Shown here: positions 47,194 to 59,504 of the stretch, piece after piece
Layout of the letters: every line of letters starts with the position of its first letter
Numbering within the stretch: position 1 is the first letter of the stretch
NCBI GenBank assembly: GCA_022453515.1
Contig: JAJNNY010000068.1
Location: 118,565-182,564 of the forward strand
Source: Astrocystis sublimbata
Taxonomy: Eukaryota; Ascomycota; Sordariomycetes; Xylariales; Xylariaceae
Direction: 5' to 3'
DNA: 64,000 bases
Made by a program: the position numbers and the translations under genes
Notes under the pieces: model-generated
Database searches by the model: none
Told to the model about the DNA's origin: nothing
Seen by the model: only the letters and a program-made list of their open reading frames with translations

Positions 47194-48448
47194 GATGAAG
47201 AGGGACTGAAAGGAGCTGTCATCAACCAATTGAAATATCCGGGCGCAAATGGGAAGGATACGGAAGGACGGAGGAGGAGCGTGGGCAAGTAGGCGTTTTG
47301 CGACAACCCTCTCGCGTGTTTCGTTAGTGAATGTGTCCTGGTGTTCTTGATGTCTTGGCTTGGAGTAAGTACAGCTAAGCTTGAAAGTTACAGCTTACGT
47401 TGCTACAGTAGATGTGGACCCAATCAGCTGTAAGTGCTGCATGCTGATGTGGGGAACTGTCCTGCGGCAGCTAAAGTGGTTCACGCAGGTGGCTACCTAC
47501 CCGAGACCCCAGCTACGCCCAACTTCCAGCCAGCCAGCCAGCCCGCCAGCCAGCCCTCCAGCCCAGGCATAGGATGCCAGGAACCATTTGCGATCAATAA
47601 TTATTTGGCCGTTGCTTGTCGTCTTCCACTTTTACCACACCAGAATCTATCATGCCCCACAAGTGTATACGGCATCATTCTAGTTGTAGACTGCCAAGCA
47701 GTGTTGGGAGCAAAATTGTTGCCCGAACCGAAGTTGCGTGAGATCGCAGCACAGGTTGAGACGATGGAGCAGGCAAGGAGGAGTCACATTGAGTGTCCAA
47801 GTCTACATCTACCTACACTCAACTACACCAGACACTTAATCTTACCCCCACATGGCAGGATATGAGGCGTCTCGCAACCAACCGCCTTCGTTCTTGAACA
47901 ACATGCTTACCGATAGGATTAGAGCTGAAGAATCAAGCGGCAGTGTATGCACTGCTATAGGGCAGCGTTCAACAATATAAGGTGTGGTCAGGTAAGATCA
48001 TGGCTGAAGGATGGATATCAAATCTTCTGGTCACGTAGGTAGCTCACGCCTCAGCTGTGAGTCCATTGCAAGAGGATGCCCAAGCCATCGTTCCTTCGTC
48101 AGCTCGCTTGGACAACGAGTAGGGCGACGGTGCTGCCAGTCGCGCTAGTTGTGATGAAAATGCTCCTTTCCCACCTAAGCTCAATATAATTCACGGACTA
48201 AGTTGTGGCACTACTTGTCTATTGAGAACGATCACCGGCCTCTGGGAGTAAGATTCTGCATGTAGGAAGACATTAAGTGAGAAAGGTATTAATAGACTTG
48301 GATGAGAAAACACATAAATAACCACATTCTCGCCCGTCCATTTCACGCATCTCTTGGTATCTTCAGTCGATCTGAAATCTTGGAACATTCCCTGCCACAA
48401 TCAACATCGCTCCATCTCAGAGCCTCTCAAGCCGTGAAGTCTAGCAAA
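47194..48448. other. Divergent region OST1 / secreted protein, with AGCC repeat
   Basis: These 1,255 bp separate two divergent genes. It contains a (CAGC/CAGCC)n repeat at 47526-47563 and an open frame at 47434-47865 (+) whose only notable sequence is translated repeat. I see promoters only. Confidence 0.5.
47526..47563. repeat. Imperfect CCAG(C) tetranucleotide repeat
   Basis: This is a run of CCAGCCAGCCAGCCAG followed by degenerate copies, a short microsatellite in the promoter interval. Confidence 0.85.
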
Positions 48449-48993
48449 ATGCATCTTTCACCATTGGCCAAGGTTGTCTTCGCCGGTCTTCTAGGTGCCG
48501 GCTCATCGACCGCCCTCTTCTCGTGCAATTCCGACCAACACGCATTCCCTCCCATGAAGGGCATGTTCGTGGTTCACTACACCTCCATTCGTGACAGTCA
48601 CTACAAAGGCCAGCCTTGGGTACGATATAGCTCCTCTTGTTCACAGCTATTGTGAGCCAAAACGGCCACATACAAAGTATATACATGAATACTGACATCC
48701 GTTCCACCCAGGTTCGTGTTTGCAAGCCGAACGCCGATGCTAGTGGCTGGATTGACGTCCCTGCCTTGAGCACACCATGCTCCAACGACCCAGCAACGAT
48801 CCTGAGCACAGGCCAGACTGGCTTGCACCACAATCTCGGTGTCACCAACGGCGAGGGTTGTGATGGTCATCCTGGCCATGGTCTCAATGGGGCGTCCATC
48901 GCTTACAACAACCAAGTTGCGGTTCTGGAGGGTTCAAATGGTCGTTGCGGAAAGCGGGACAAGGGAGTCTCCTGCCGGTTCACTCTCGACTAG
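48449..48993 (+). CDS. Small secreted cysteine-containing protein, effector-like
   Basis: Exons 48449-48619 and 48712-48993 (92-nt intron, GTACGA...CAG, phase 0) encode 150 aa. The N-terminus is a good signal peptide (MHLSPLAKVVFAGLLGAGSS). The mature part has six cysteines in the contexts FSCNSD, RVCKPN, TPCSND, EGCDGH, GRCGKR and VSCRFT, which suggests three disulfides. Length and cysteine number fit a fungal small secreted protein, such as an effector candidate or an antifungal-like fold. I do not recognise the family. A clear intron and frame conservation across it support a real gene. Confidence 0.7.
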
Positions 48994-49813
48994 AGGGATC
49001 AGGACGGGTATTCAAGATTGATACTGCTCGCAGTGTCATTTGGCTCACATATCAGATCGGGTTCGATGAAATTTTGCCTGACATTTACCACGTATGATTG
49101 TAGCATCCAAGGTAATTGATATTACCTGTGAAAAGGAGGTTATACCGTGCCAGGGGCACAGCCATCTAGTACTAGAAACGTATGAAATCAAGCATAACAT
49201 AGCGTGCACATACATATGACACCTGTGGTTAGATCAATCACTGGGTATGCATTCAGCTTTAGACGTTACCAATAAAATTCGTTGAATTTCCCGAAAGAAA
49301 ACAAGGCGTGCCTTGGATAAACCAGAGATCATGTTGGTAACCGGGGAGGAGCAGTTGCCCCCCGCCACTGTAGCAACTGCTGTTACTGGAAGAGACAAGA
49401 TAGTAATTTTCGCAAATAATCTTCTTCCACGCTTTAATATTATAACTTTAATCTAATTAACTATGTGTCGGTTGTGAGGTGATTCACAATCGACAATAGC
49501 ATGGGTGAACAAACACACTTGAATGTGGCCCTGACCCCTGAATGCCTGAGTACATATCACCTTAGACCTAATACAGTTAAGCTAAATCATCTAAGTAGCC
49601 CCGCACTTAGCATGGCATCCCGCTCGATGTTGCGCTGCTGTGCCGCTCTCACTGAAGCCCTGTATGTATGTCATTGGTGTAAACAGTCAACCACCTGAAA
49701 TCAAGGCTCGCCTTGCGAGCAGCTGGTCTAGGATCCTCCTAGTCGCTCCAGCCCGTCCTGCAGCATCGGACTTGAAGTACCTAAACACACAGATTGGGTA
49801 GAGCGCTACTACG
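48994..49813. other. Intergenic region
   Basis: These 820 bp between two plus-strand genes are AT-rich near 49400-49470. A weak frame at 49501-49698 has no domain. I see no gene. Confidence 0.45.
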
Positions 49814-50838
49814 ATGTCCGACAAGGAGGATGGATCACCGTCCAAAACCCGCAAGTTCAAGTCTTTCTTGTAAGGGCCAAAAATCCGACAGACGCGTGGA
49901 GAGTCGCATGAGTCTGACAATTGGTGCAGGAAAGCGGGATTCTCAAAGGGCCTTTCGAAAAGCAAAGAGGAAATTGCGAAGGGAAAGGCCCAAGTCCAAC
50001 ACACTTTAGGATTGTGAGCAGTCCCCCTATCCTTCGACACCGGTATGAGTCGACATGACTTATCAACTATCTCTTTCAAAGAGGCCAGCAACCCAGCGTA
50101 ATACCTCCGGCAGAGCCGGGCTTGGTCAAAGACAGCCGCGAGGTTGCCATCGGTTGGCACCCGGTGCCCGGCGGAGGGTGGCTGGCAGAGACGTCGCTCG
50201 GCCAGCTCGTCTCCAAGAAACTCAATAATTATCCCGACCCGACTCAACATTGGGCTATCCTCGTGGGCGATTATTGTCATCAACTTTGGATGGTTTGTCG
50301 CCCACACAAACTTGTAAATGAGCTGTGACTGCTGCTTACGAAAATGTAGGATGAAAATTTGGACATCATCTACATCAATGACAAAGAATCTCAGCACGAG
50401 TGGACCAGATTTGAGGTGGGGAAGACCAAACTGAATGATGAGGCCTTGAGACAAGCTGGTGAGTCTCACATCCACCAAGACAATCTCGCAATCTTGCGAT
50501 ACGAAATCTTACTCAACCTGTAACATGTAGGGGAAATGGTCATTTATAACATGCGAATGAAGCAGAAAGGCTACAATCTCATTACGAATAACTGCCAGAA
50601 CTTTGCATTGAACATGTTAGATGCCATTCAAATCGGCAAACAGCGGGAGTTTGGCACAGCCATGGCTATATTTCAACGAGCGACCGGCGAGGGTAAAATC
50701 AGTGACTTGTTCCTCACGACGGAGCTTCCAGAAACCGAGGAGCAAGACGACAAGCCTCCTGATCAGGTAGTACAAAATGCTTCGAAGGTCATGGACGAAA
50801 AGACCACCAAGCTTGACGTTCACAAGTCTCACGACTGA
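49814..50838 (+). CDS. Conserved fungal protein with possible PPPDE/LRAT-like papain-fold core
   Basis: Five exons (49814-49869, 49930-50013, 50082-50292, 50350-50458, 50531-50838) encode 255 aa with all phases consistent. The basic N-terminus reads MSDKEDGSPSKTRKFKSF and then KAGFSKGLSKSKEEIAKGKA. The central part has GWHPVPGGGWLAE, then a His in PTQHWAILVGDYCHQLW and later a Cys in LITNNCQNFALNMLDAI. An early His followed by an NCxxFA cysteine resembles permuted papain-like folds (PPPDE or LRAT/NlpC types), so a peptidase or acyl-transfer activity is possible. The tail is acidic and probably disordered. No signal peptide. I do not know its function. The first two short exons are easy to miss. 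Confidence 0.75.
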
Positions 50839-52172
50839 TTATTCCCACGGAGTATCATCCTGCGCAGTTACATGTTTCATCTCCGGCATAGCTGACTTGT
50901 ACATCGTGGAGCCATTGCCAATACGATGCATGATTTCAAGCGTTTACCCATTTTGTATTTGAATAGTTTTAGCCAGAGTCTATGTCGTGCCTTCGAGCTT
51001 CACATTATGATGCTACCGCTGCGCAATGAACTGGCGAATTCAACGATGGCGATTCCTCTAAGTCCAAGGTCAATCTGACTTGGACCTCTTCGAGGCACGG
51101 TCACTAGTAGGAACTATGCCAAGAAGCCGCATTATGTGACGCTTCAATGCACACATCGAGGCGCATGTTCCATAGCGGATCGGAATGTATTGCCACCCGC
51201 GCGCAACTGATAGTGGTAATACTTTTCAATGTGTACATGCTGAGGTTAGGTGCTATACATCATCATATGGACAGCAGTTGCGATTGTAAGTTATCAACGT
51301 ATGTTCTTCTAACACGCATACATGTGAACCACAACAGTAGATCAAAGCACACCGCTATTCGGACACCCCACCAGGATTCCAAATATTGCTCCTTTACCGA
51401 TCATGGGCTAACATTGACGCCTGCAGAGATGGGATCTGCTCTCAACAACTGAGCGATCAAACAACTTTATATAATCTCAACGAGGAGGCTGGTGTCAGAT
51501 GCAATCTAGTCGCACGAATGCCATGACACAATACCATTACTTAATAGAGCCGTACTAGCACTTAGAGTTAGATAGCTCCGCCAAGTCTGCATGCACCGCA
51601 ACCGCAGGCCGAAGCAGGCTACGCGCAGCATTGAGTGGTGTTTCTGACGTTATTGTCAGTATGACCACTGAGACCCAGCCGAGCCAGCTAAGCTAGTCCT
51701 CCATTTAGCGCCAGTCACCAGGCGCATTGGGTGGACCCAGACAGCAAATCCATCCAGGCCAGGCCCCCAGATGCCTACAGCGGGGTACTTACGTATCGAG
51801 ATGGCCAAAGGCCTGCCCCTCCGACTGCCCCTCACCCCCAAACCCCAAGCTCTGTCATAGTCGAGCTGCCCGCAAAAACCAGCTGCGTGGTTCGGCGCAC
51901 CATGTAACGTGTTTATATCATCGCAGGGCCAACCAACCAAGTTGGGCTGAGTAAGGGCCAATTTAGCTTAGTCAAACCTGCTTCTTCTGTCTCTTCTCTA
52001 TTGCCAAATCTTCCTCACTCACCGACCATAGCTGACACGAGTCGCACAAAACCTTGCTACCCAATTCGAAGCTTGTCAACTGCGGCTTGAAGCTTCTTGT
52101 CTGATCTGCTTTCACGATAGAAGGTCGATTTTTATATTGATCAATACAGCTACCCCAGTGCCAAACTTCAAA
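50839..52172. other. Intergenic region upstream of hexokinase
   Basis: This 1.3-kb stretch holds the hexokinase promoter and probably a CT-rich leader (TTCTTCTGTCTCTTCTC near 51982). Weak frames at 51147-51452 (+) and 51961-51656 (-) have no domain. No gene is seen. Confidence 0.45.
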
Positions 52173-54563
52173 ATGGTTGGAGTAGGACCTCGCAAGCCGC
52201 CATCCCGCAAGGGTACGTATGTTCCCATGTTCTGACTTTTGCTCGTCTCAATTGGACTGTATGCGCGGAGTTTGTCCATTGTCTTACACAGTTGGGAGCG
52301 GTTGCATTTTGTACTACTCCAATGAGTCTGCGAGCACGAGGCTGTGTCATTATCTGTACAATGACAGGCACCGAAACTTTAGTTATCATGCTCCCTTCCC
52401 ACTGCTTTTTGTTTGGGCTTCGCCCATTCTAGCAAACTGTTGTGTACCCAACAGCTTGCTGGTAAAGCCTTCACACGGAATGAATCTCCGATAAATGACT
52501 CGGGTCATCCTTGAAGCTTACAGCCCATGCTCACCACACGAATCATATCTGACCCTACCTGCCCATACCCTATATATACTTCCTTCGCCCGGTATCGCGA
52601 CGAGCTGTGCGTGCAGTTGCCGAGTATTATTCCCTTTTATAGCCCCATAGCCCTATGATACAGCTGGCTATCACTGTTTGCATTTTCTGGTTGGATCTTG
52701 ATATATTCCTTTGAGCTAGGCTAGCTTTATTTGATCATGAAGTTCGAACAGCCATGTGTTGGAAGGAGAAGTTCATCAAGGAGAGGTTCATCTACCCGCC
52801 ATCGCCGCAATCTCGCTAGCTGCTTCGAAGTGCTTAAACAGTCATTTTTCAATTGACCATCCCAGATCTTTTGAGTACTGACATGTGAGACTTACAGGAT
52901 CCATGGCCGATCTGCCAAAGGATCTCTTGGCGGAGATCAAGACCTTGGAGGAGATATTCACCGTGGACACGGCTAAGCTCAAGGGCATCACGAAGCATTT
53001 CGTGTCGGAACTTGAGAAAGGTGCGTAACACCTCCAGAGAAGCTGGCTCAAATTACTAACGCAGATATAGGCCTAACTGTGGAGGGAGGCAGTATCGTAG
53101 GTCTTGTCGAGATAGGTCTCACATTTGGCGTATAACTAATCAATAAATTATAGCCTATGAACCCAACTTGGGTCATGGATTTTCCAGATGGTTACGAAAC
53201 CGGTACATATCTGGCCCTAGACATGGGTGGCACCAATCTACGTGTTTGTGAGATCACTTTGACTCAAAACAAGTCGGAATTCGACATCACCCAGTCCAAG
53301 TACCGCATGCCCGAGGAATTAAAGACGGGCGATTCGGAAGAGCTTTGGGAATATATAGCCGACTGTCTTGAGCAGTTTGTCGAAGCACAGAAGGCTGAAC
53401 GGCCAGCTGTCGAGGGATCTATTCCCCTTGGTTTCACATTCTCCTATCCTGCGACACAAAATTACATCGACGAGGGTATTCTTCAACGATGGACCAAAGG
53501 CTTTGACATTGACGGAGTGGAGGGTGAAAATGTTGTGCCTATGCTGGAAGCTGCTCTGGCGCGACGTGTAAGTGCTTGACTACATGCATGCCTATTGCCA
53601 ACCAACCCAGACTGACATTGGAAACAGGGTGTGCCAATCAAGGTTTCTGCGCTGATTAATGACACCACTGGTACTCTAATCGCCTCGGCATACACTGACA
53701 CAAAGATGAAGATCGGCTGCATTTTCGGAACTGGGTGCAACGCTGCCTACATGGAGCACTGTGGCCAAATCCCCAAGCTAGCGCACATGAACCTGCCGGC
53801 AGATATGCCCATGGCCATCAACTGCGAATGGGGTGCCTTTGACAACGAGAACAAGGTGCTACCTCGCACAAAGTACGACATCATCATCGACAAGGAGTCC
53901 CCGCGACCTGGCCAGCAAGCCTTCGAAAAGTGCATTGCAGGTCTGTATCTAGGCGAGATTTTCCGCCTGATCCTAGTGGACCTACACGACAACAAGGATA
54001 TTCACATCTTCGAGAACCAAGACATTAAGAGTTTGCGCAAGGCGTACACGCTCGACGCATCATTCCTATCTCTGATTGAAGAGTGAGTCTACCCTCATTT
54101 CCTTACTACGGGCGATTCGATTCGTGCTAATGCCCTCTCCAGGGACCCCTTCGAGAACTTGTCAGAGACTGCGGATCTATTCCAGCAGAGGCTCCAGCTG
54201 GCCTGCACTCGTCCCGAGCTTGAGCTCATCCGTCGCGCGGCCGAGCTGATCGGGACTCGTGCTGCCCGCCTCTCTGCTTGCGGTGTCGCTGCCATTTGCA
54301 CCAAGAAGGACCTGCAGCCATGCCACGTCGGTGCCGACGGTTCGGTATTTAACAAATACCCGCACTTCAAGGCCCGCGGCGCTCAGGCTCTACGTGAGAT
54401 TCTTGACTGGCCGGCCAAGTCTGGCAAGGAGGAGGACCCGGTCGAGATCTTGGCTGCCGAGGACGGCAGCGGTGTCGGCGCTGCATTGATCGCTGCCTTG
54501 ACGCTCAAGCGATTTGCTGCTGGCAACAAGGCTGGTATCCTCCACCCAGAGAACTTCAAGTGA
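52173..54563 (+). CDS. Hexokinase
   Basis: This glycolytic enzyme phosphorylates glucose and other hexoses with ATP in the cytosol. Six exons (52173-52212, 52898-53020, 53071-53096, 53154-53567, 53628-54082, 54143-54563) encode 492 aa. The short first exon codes MVGVGPRKPPSRKG, joined to SMADLPKDLLAEIK, as expected for ascomycete hexokinases. Key motifs are the phosphate-binding LDMGGTNLRVCEI, the sugar-binding signature LGFTFSYPATQNYIDEGILQ with KGFDIDGVEG, INDTTGTLIASAYTD, and GTGCNAAYMEHCGQI. The C-terminal adenosine segment contains DGSGVGAALIAAL. All look intact. The first intron is 685 nt, far longer than the others here. I cannot tell hexokinase from a catalytically similar paralogue name, so no symbol is given. 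Confidence 0.95.
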
Positions 54564-54726
54564 ACGAGTGAACCTCGCCGCCTGTAAAACTACCCTGGGC
54601 GTTACTCTAGAATTCGATGTGCGGGTGTCTAGTAGAAGTCATAGACATAGAAATGGCAGTCCTAGATAGGCAGATAAACGGTACTACCAATATGTACAGT
54701 TCGAACGTCAAGTTGCATCTACGATG

Positions 54727-56096
54727 TTAGCCCATTAGAGTGACGGTAGGTAGCCAGTATTCTGGTTCTTGTTAGTATCGGCAAACAGATATATCGTCAC
54801 GAACCACTTACCGTCCAAGGTCCAATAACGCCGCTTCACACCCTGCCATTCGCCTTTGCCGTCCTCTTCTAGGCCTTTCATGTCAACCTTCATATGGTCC
54901 CAATCCAAGTCAAGCCCGGCGTCGCTCAAATGCATCTCAACGACTCTGATATAGACATCGTAGCAGACCTTGCGATCAGCGCCCAAGCCGTTGAAGAAGC
55001 TGAAGATTCCGCCCTCGTCCAGGAGGGCCGGGACGTATTCAGTAAAGAACATGCGCAACTGTCCATAATCTTCACCAAAGGTATCGAAGTAGATGGCATC
55101 GTACATTTCGCCCTGCTCCAACAGCTTGGGCACAACGTCTTGCCATCTGCCTCGGTGGATCTTGAAGGCGCCGTCGGCAGGGCCGCTGCTCTCCCAGTCT
55201 TGGCCAAACTTGCAGTCGGGGCTGGTGTCGACGTGCTTTAGGACCTCGGGGTGGGCTTCGATGATGTGGTGACGCGACGGCTGCGTGTCCCGGAACATGG
55301 TGTCGATGATACCCATGCCAAAGCCGATGTTCAAGATGCGCTTGCCGGATGGTAAGCCCGGGAGTAGTTTATCGACGGACCATCTCATGATAGACGTCTC
55401 CCAAGCCATCATGACTCCATTCTGCTCGTCGTCGACAAGCTTGCCGTCGGTGTATGTCAGGTTTGCGCGCAGATACGCCGCGCTCGTGACCGTATCCTCG
55501 ACCTTTTGCGGGGGCACGAACGCGCGATCGGGGTCTGATTCGAGGATGATGTCTTCAGGAGCGTCGTTCTGGTCCGCGGCAGTCTCTTCAGTAGCAGCCG
55601 CGTTTTCGTCTTTGGTCTCGTCGTCCTCCTCATCTTCGTCGTCTTCGACGTCGGACTCGAGCGCCTCGTAGCCGTCCAGCAAGCCGAACAGCAGCTCAGC
55701 GCGCATGCCGGCCCCGACGCACATGTCGTAGAGCTCTGTCTGTCCCAGGCGCGCCGCAACGCAGCCTGGCGTCTCGTTGTTGCTGTCGACGTCGTTCCAT
55801 ATGGCGCCGCTCAGGAACAACTTCTGCACGACGGCCTTGGCGGCTTCGATGTCGGTGGTAGCGAGGTTGTCCGCTTCGTCGTTGCTAGGCGTTGCTGGTG
55901 TTTTTGCACCGCATGATCGAATGGCGGCGTGCAGGGGGGTTTCGCCCGTTGTCGGCTCCTGGACGCTGGCGCGGCCGGGGATGGATAGGAGTGGCTTGAG
56001 ACTCGCTAGATCGTGGTTCCAGGCATGACGGAGGAGCTCGGAGATGGTCGGGGGGCACGAGGCCGGGATGCGGGTGTCTAGTGTGTCGTCAGGCAT
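54727..56096 (-). CDS. RMT2: Protein arginine N5-methyltransferase RMT2
   Basis: Rmt2 is a SAM-dependent enzyme that methylates the delta nitrogen of arginine (ribosomal protein L12 in yeast). Exon 1 is 56096-54812 and exon 2 is 54761-54727, encoding 439 aa. The intron at 54811-54762 is short but has a perfect GTAAGT donor, a TACTAAC branch site and CAG. It joins RRYWTLD to EYWLPTVTLMG. The N-terminal region has ankyrin-like sequence (GETPLHAAI, GARL-type repeat), an acidic linker near residues 155-190, then the methyltransferase core with NIGFGMGIID and IIEAHPEVL, and DTFGEDYGQLR. Without splicing the frame also stays open and would give a 453-aa protein with an unrelated end. Confidence 0.92.
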
Positions 56097-56967
56097 TTTT
56101 TATTTCTTTAAGTCGGTGGCAGTCTTGATTTCCTTAATGTTGCGAATACGCCAGCCAAAGAGGTTGCTGAAGCCTGCGCCGAGATATCGCTTGCACATGC
56201 ATACCGCGGGGCACTCCGCGGGGCAAAAAAAGCTCTGGACCATCGATGTCCAGGGTAGCTTCTCCAAAGCACAGGAGAAAATAGCGGCCATGACTTACTT
56301 ACCTATCTGGGTAAGTTATTGGTTAAATAGATGCAGACATCTCGGATGCATGGCCTGCAGCCGCGGAGCACGTGCACGACAACGGATTTGTATTGGTCAA
56401 TTGATACCGTTTTCTGCGTCATAGTGGAGCTTCCTTGATGTCGATAATGTCTGTCGCTAACCTGAAGTGGGAAGAAAATCTAAGCTTGGAGCTCCCTAGA
56501 CACGCTAAAGGTTCAGGCAAGTGGAGATCGACGATGCATTTGCGCATTCCCAGCCCCAGCAGGCGAGCGAGACGGTAGATGGGCGCAACGAAACTTTGCA
56601 GAAACCCTCAATTCGATATTGATTCTTGACTTGTTGGAGCTGCTTTGATTGTCCTGAATTCTGGGGGTTTCAATGCTGTAATCGGCGCACTTGATCAACT
56701 CGACGTAATCTGCGCGCTCCCGCGTGCTCAGTACGCGCCCAAGCGGCATGAAAACAACATACTAATACTACTACGACTACCGAGGTATAAGCTAGTGGCC
56801 TGGGTTCGTACATGAGCTCTCTGTGACGTGACAGGCGCAACAGAATACTTCCATCTGCCTACCCGAAGCTTCTCAGGCATCGACTTCGCGTGCCATCGAT
56901 TCCTGCGCTCCCCCGTCACCCCAATTGCTGCCGATCGCGGCACGCCAGTCCGCAACGCAACGCCGCC
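56097..56967. promoter_or_regulatory. Divergent region RMT2 / VTC4
   Basis: This 871-bp spacer lies between divergent starts. It includes GCACGTGC at about 56368-56375, a CACGTG E-box that could be a Pho4-type phosphate-response site, about 595 bp upstream of VTC4. VTC genes in yeast are Pho4 targets; relevance here is inference from one motif. Confidence 0.35.
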
Positions 56968-59504
56968 ATGAAGTTTGGACAACAGCTGCGCTCCAGCATC
57001 ATCCGCGAGTACCAGTGGTACTACATCGACTACGATGGACTGAAGGGCGAGCTCAAGAAGGCCTCCGACGCGCCCGCTGGCACCCCCCAAGATGGCGACG
57101 AAGCTGGACCTTCTGAAGTCCCTACGAACCCCGACGGCACCGCGAAGCACAATGAAAGATGGTCCGAGGAAGACGAGCAAGGCTTCATTGGCACTCTGTA
57201 TACCGAACTTGAGAAGGTCTACACCAAGACAAAGCTCAAGCAGTCCGAGATCCAGCGCCGCATAGCCGTCAGCGAGCGCGAGGTGAAGGAGGTCGTCTCG
57301 CGCGCCACCGAGCGCGGCTTGAACGAGCAAGGCCCGGCCGAGGAAGAGTTCATTCTGCTCGAGCAAGATCTGAGTGATATCATCGCCGACGTCCACGACC
57401 TCTCCAAATATGTACAGCTCAACTACACCGGCTTCTACAAGATAATCAAGAAACACGACGTGCGTGTGCTCCCCATCGCGAATCCTCCAACTAGACAGAC
57501 TAGGAGATAGTCAACAGTCAACTAATATGTGATGCGTGATACAGAAAATGACGAGATGGCACCTTCGACCCGTTTTCGACGCCGCCCTCAAGAAGAAGCC
57601 CTTCTACAACGAGGATTTCGATGCCGAGGTCGTCAAGCTCTCCAACATGTACAACAACGTGCGCACCAGGGGAAACCCCGTCAAGGGCGACAGCGCAGCC
57701 GGTGGGAGCCAAGGAAGCTTCGTGCGACAGACCACCAAATACTGGGTCCACCCGGACAATGTCACCGAGCTGAAGCTCGTCATCCTCAAGCATCTCCCTG
57801 TCTTGGTGTTCAATGCCAGCAAAGAGTTCGAGATTGCCGACTCGGCCATCACCTCCATCTACTACGACAACCCAGATCACTGGGATCTCTACGAAGGCCG
57901 GCTGAAGAAGACCGAGGGCGCCGAGGCCATCCGCCTGAGATGGTACGGCGGCATGCAAAACGATACCATATTTGTCGAGCGGAAGACCCATCGCGAAGAC
58001 TGGACGGGCGAGAAGTCCGTCAAGGCCCGGTTCTCGATGAAGGAGAAGAACGTCAACGCATACATGAAGGGTGACCTACTCCCGAAGGCCCTTTTCGAAA
58101 AGGCCCGGAAAGACGGAAAGAAACCTGAGAAAGCGATTGCTGAGGACGAGAGTCTAGCCAAGGAGGTTCAGTACTCAGTTCTGAAGAATGGATACGTACC
58201 CGTCTGTCGATCATTCTACAACCGCACAGCATTCCAGTTGCCCGCGGATGCTCGAGTTCGAATCTCGCTGGACACTGAGCTGACAATGGTGCGCGAAGAC
58301 AACCTGGATGGTGCCAGGCGATGTGGCGATAACTGGAGGCGCATGGATATCGGCATCGACTGGCCTTTTTCTCAGTTGCCGCCCAGCGACGTCTTACGCT
58401 TCCCTTATGCCGTTCTCGAAGTGAAACTACAAACACAGCACGGCCAAGAGCCTCCAGAATGGGTCCGGCAGCTCATCTCCAGTCATCTGGTCGAAGCTGT
58501 GCCCAAGTTCTCAAAGTTCATTCACGGCACAGCCTCGTTGTTCCCAGATCGCATCAATCTCCTCCCGTACTGGACGCCGCAAATGGATGTCGACATCCGC
58601 AAGCCCGCGACGCACAACTTCGGTATTCAGCGACAGGATCACTCCGTCAGCGGCACTACGACTGACGACGAGGACGAGGACGACTCTGATATCGAGGATG
58701 AGGCGGAGACCGCTCCGGGCAATACAACCAATGGCCGTAACGGTCTAGCAGGTGCCATGCGATCTGCGGTACTCGCCGATCCCGAAGGACAGACTTCTAC
58801 CCATCCGGTTCCTGATACGGACTACCCCTTGTATGATTCCGACGATGAATCAGACGAGGATGAGCGGATCGAAGAGGCCAGGAGGATAGGAGGATGGACA
58901 TACTACTCCACCTTAGCACAAACCTACTCCAAGCGCGCAGGGCGTGGCACCTTGGCAGTGCTGAAGACCATCACCCCAAGACCTCGGGCCACGACAGTGC
59001 CGCGCAGCAATCGTAACATGATGTTCTTCGGTGGTCAGGACGTGCAGAACCTAAAGTTCAAGGCACCCAAGGGGAAGAAAATCTACGTCCCCGTCAGAGT
59101 TGAGCCTAAGGTCTACTTCGCGGCTGAGCGAACGTTCCTCGGCTGGGTAAGCCATCCCACCCACTTTCCGAATTCAATCGTACAGATACAGTAGTGAATG
59201 AGTTTAACTAACAAGACAACAGCTTGAATTCTCCATCTACGTCGGCGCCATTGCTGCTACGCTGCTCAACTTCGGCAACAAGCCGAGCAAACTAGCCTTC
59301 GCGGCCGCTGGTGTCTTCACCTTACTAGCGGTGCTGGCGCTGTGCTACTCCGTTGGCATCTACCTCTACCGCAGCGAGGGTATCCGGCAACGCAAGGTCA
59401 TCAAGTACTACGACAGAGTTGGCCCTAGTATCCTGTGCGGTGCGTTGTTTATCAGTGTTGCGCTAAATTTCGCATTCGAGGGCAAGGAGAGGAATCTGTG
59501 GTAG
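56968..59504 (+). CDS. VTC4: Vacuolar transporter chaperone subunit 4, polyphosphate polymerase
   Basis: Vtc4 is the catalytic subunit of the VTC complex that makes polyphosphate from ATP and moves it into the vacuole. Exons 56968-57459, 57545-59146 and 59223-59504 encode 791 aa. The SPX domain fills about residues 1-160 ([20 protein letters not shown], then the conserved helix [15 protein letters not shown] across the first intron). The polymerase tunnel domain shows the basic residues of RLRWYGG and [32 protein letters not shown] and AVLEVKLQ. A variable acidic linker follows (about residues 505-580). The last exon supplies the DUF202-type membrane segments ([15 protein letters not shown] and onward). 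The order and length match Vtc4, not Vtc1-3. Confidence 0.93.
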
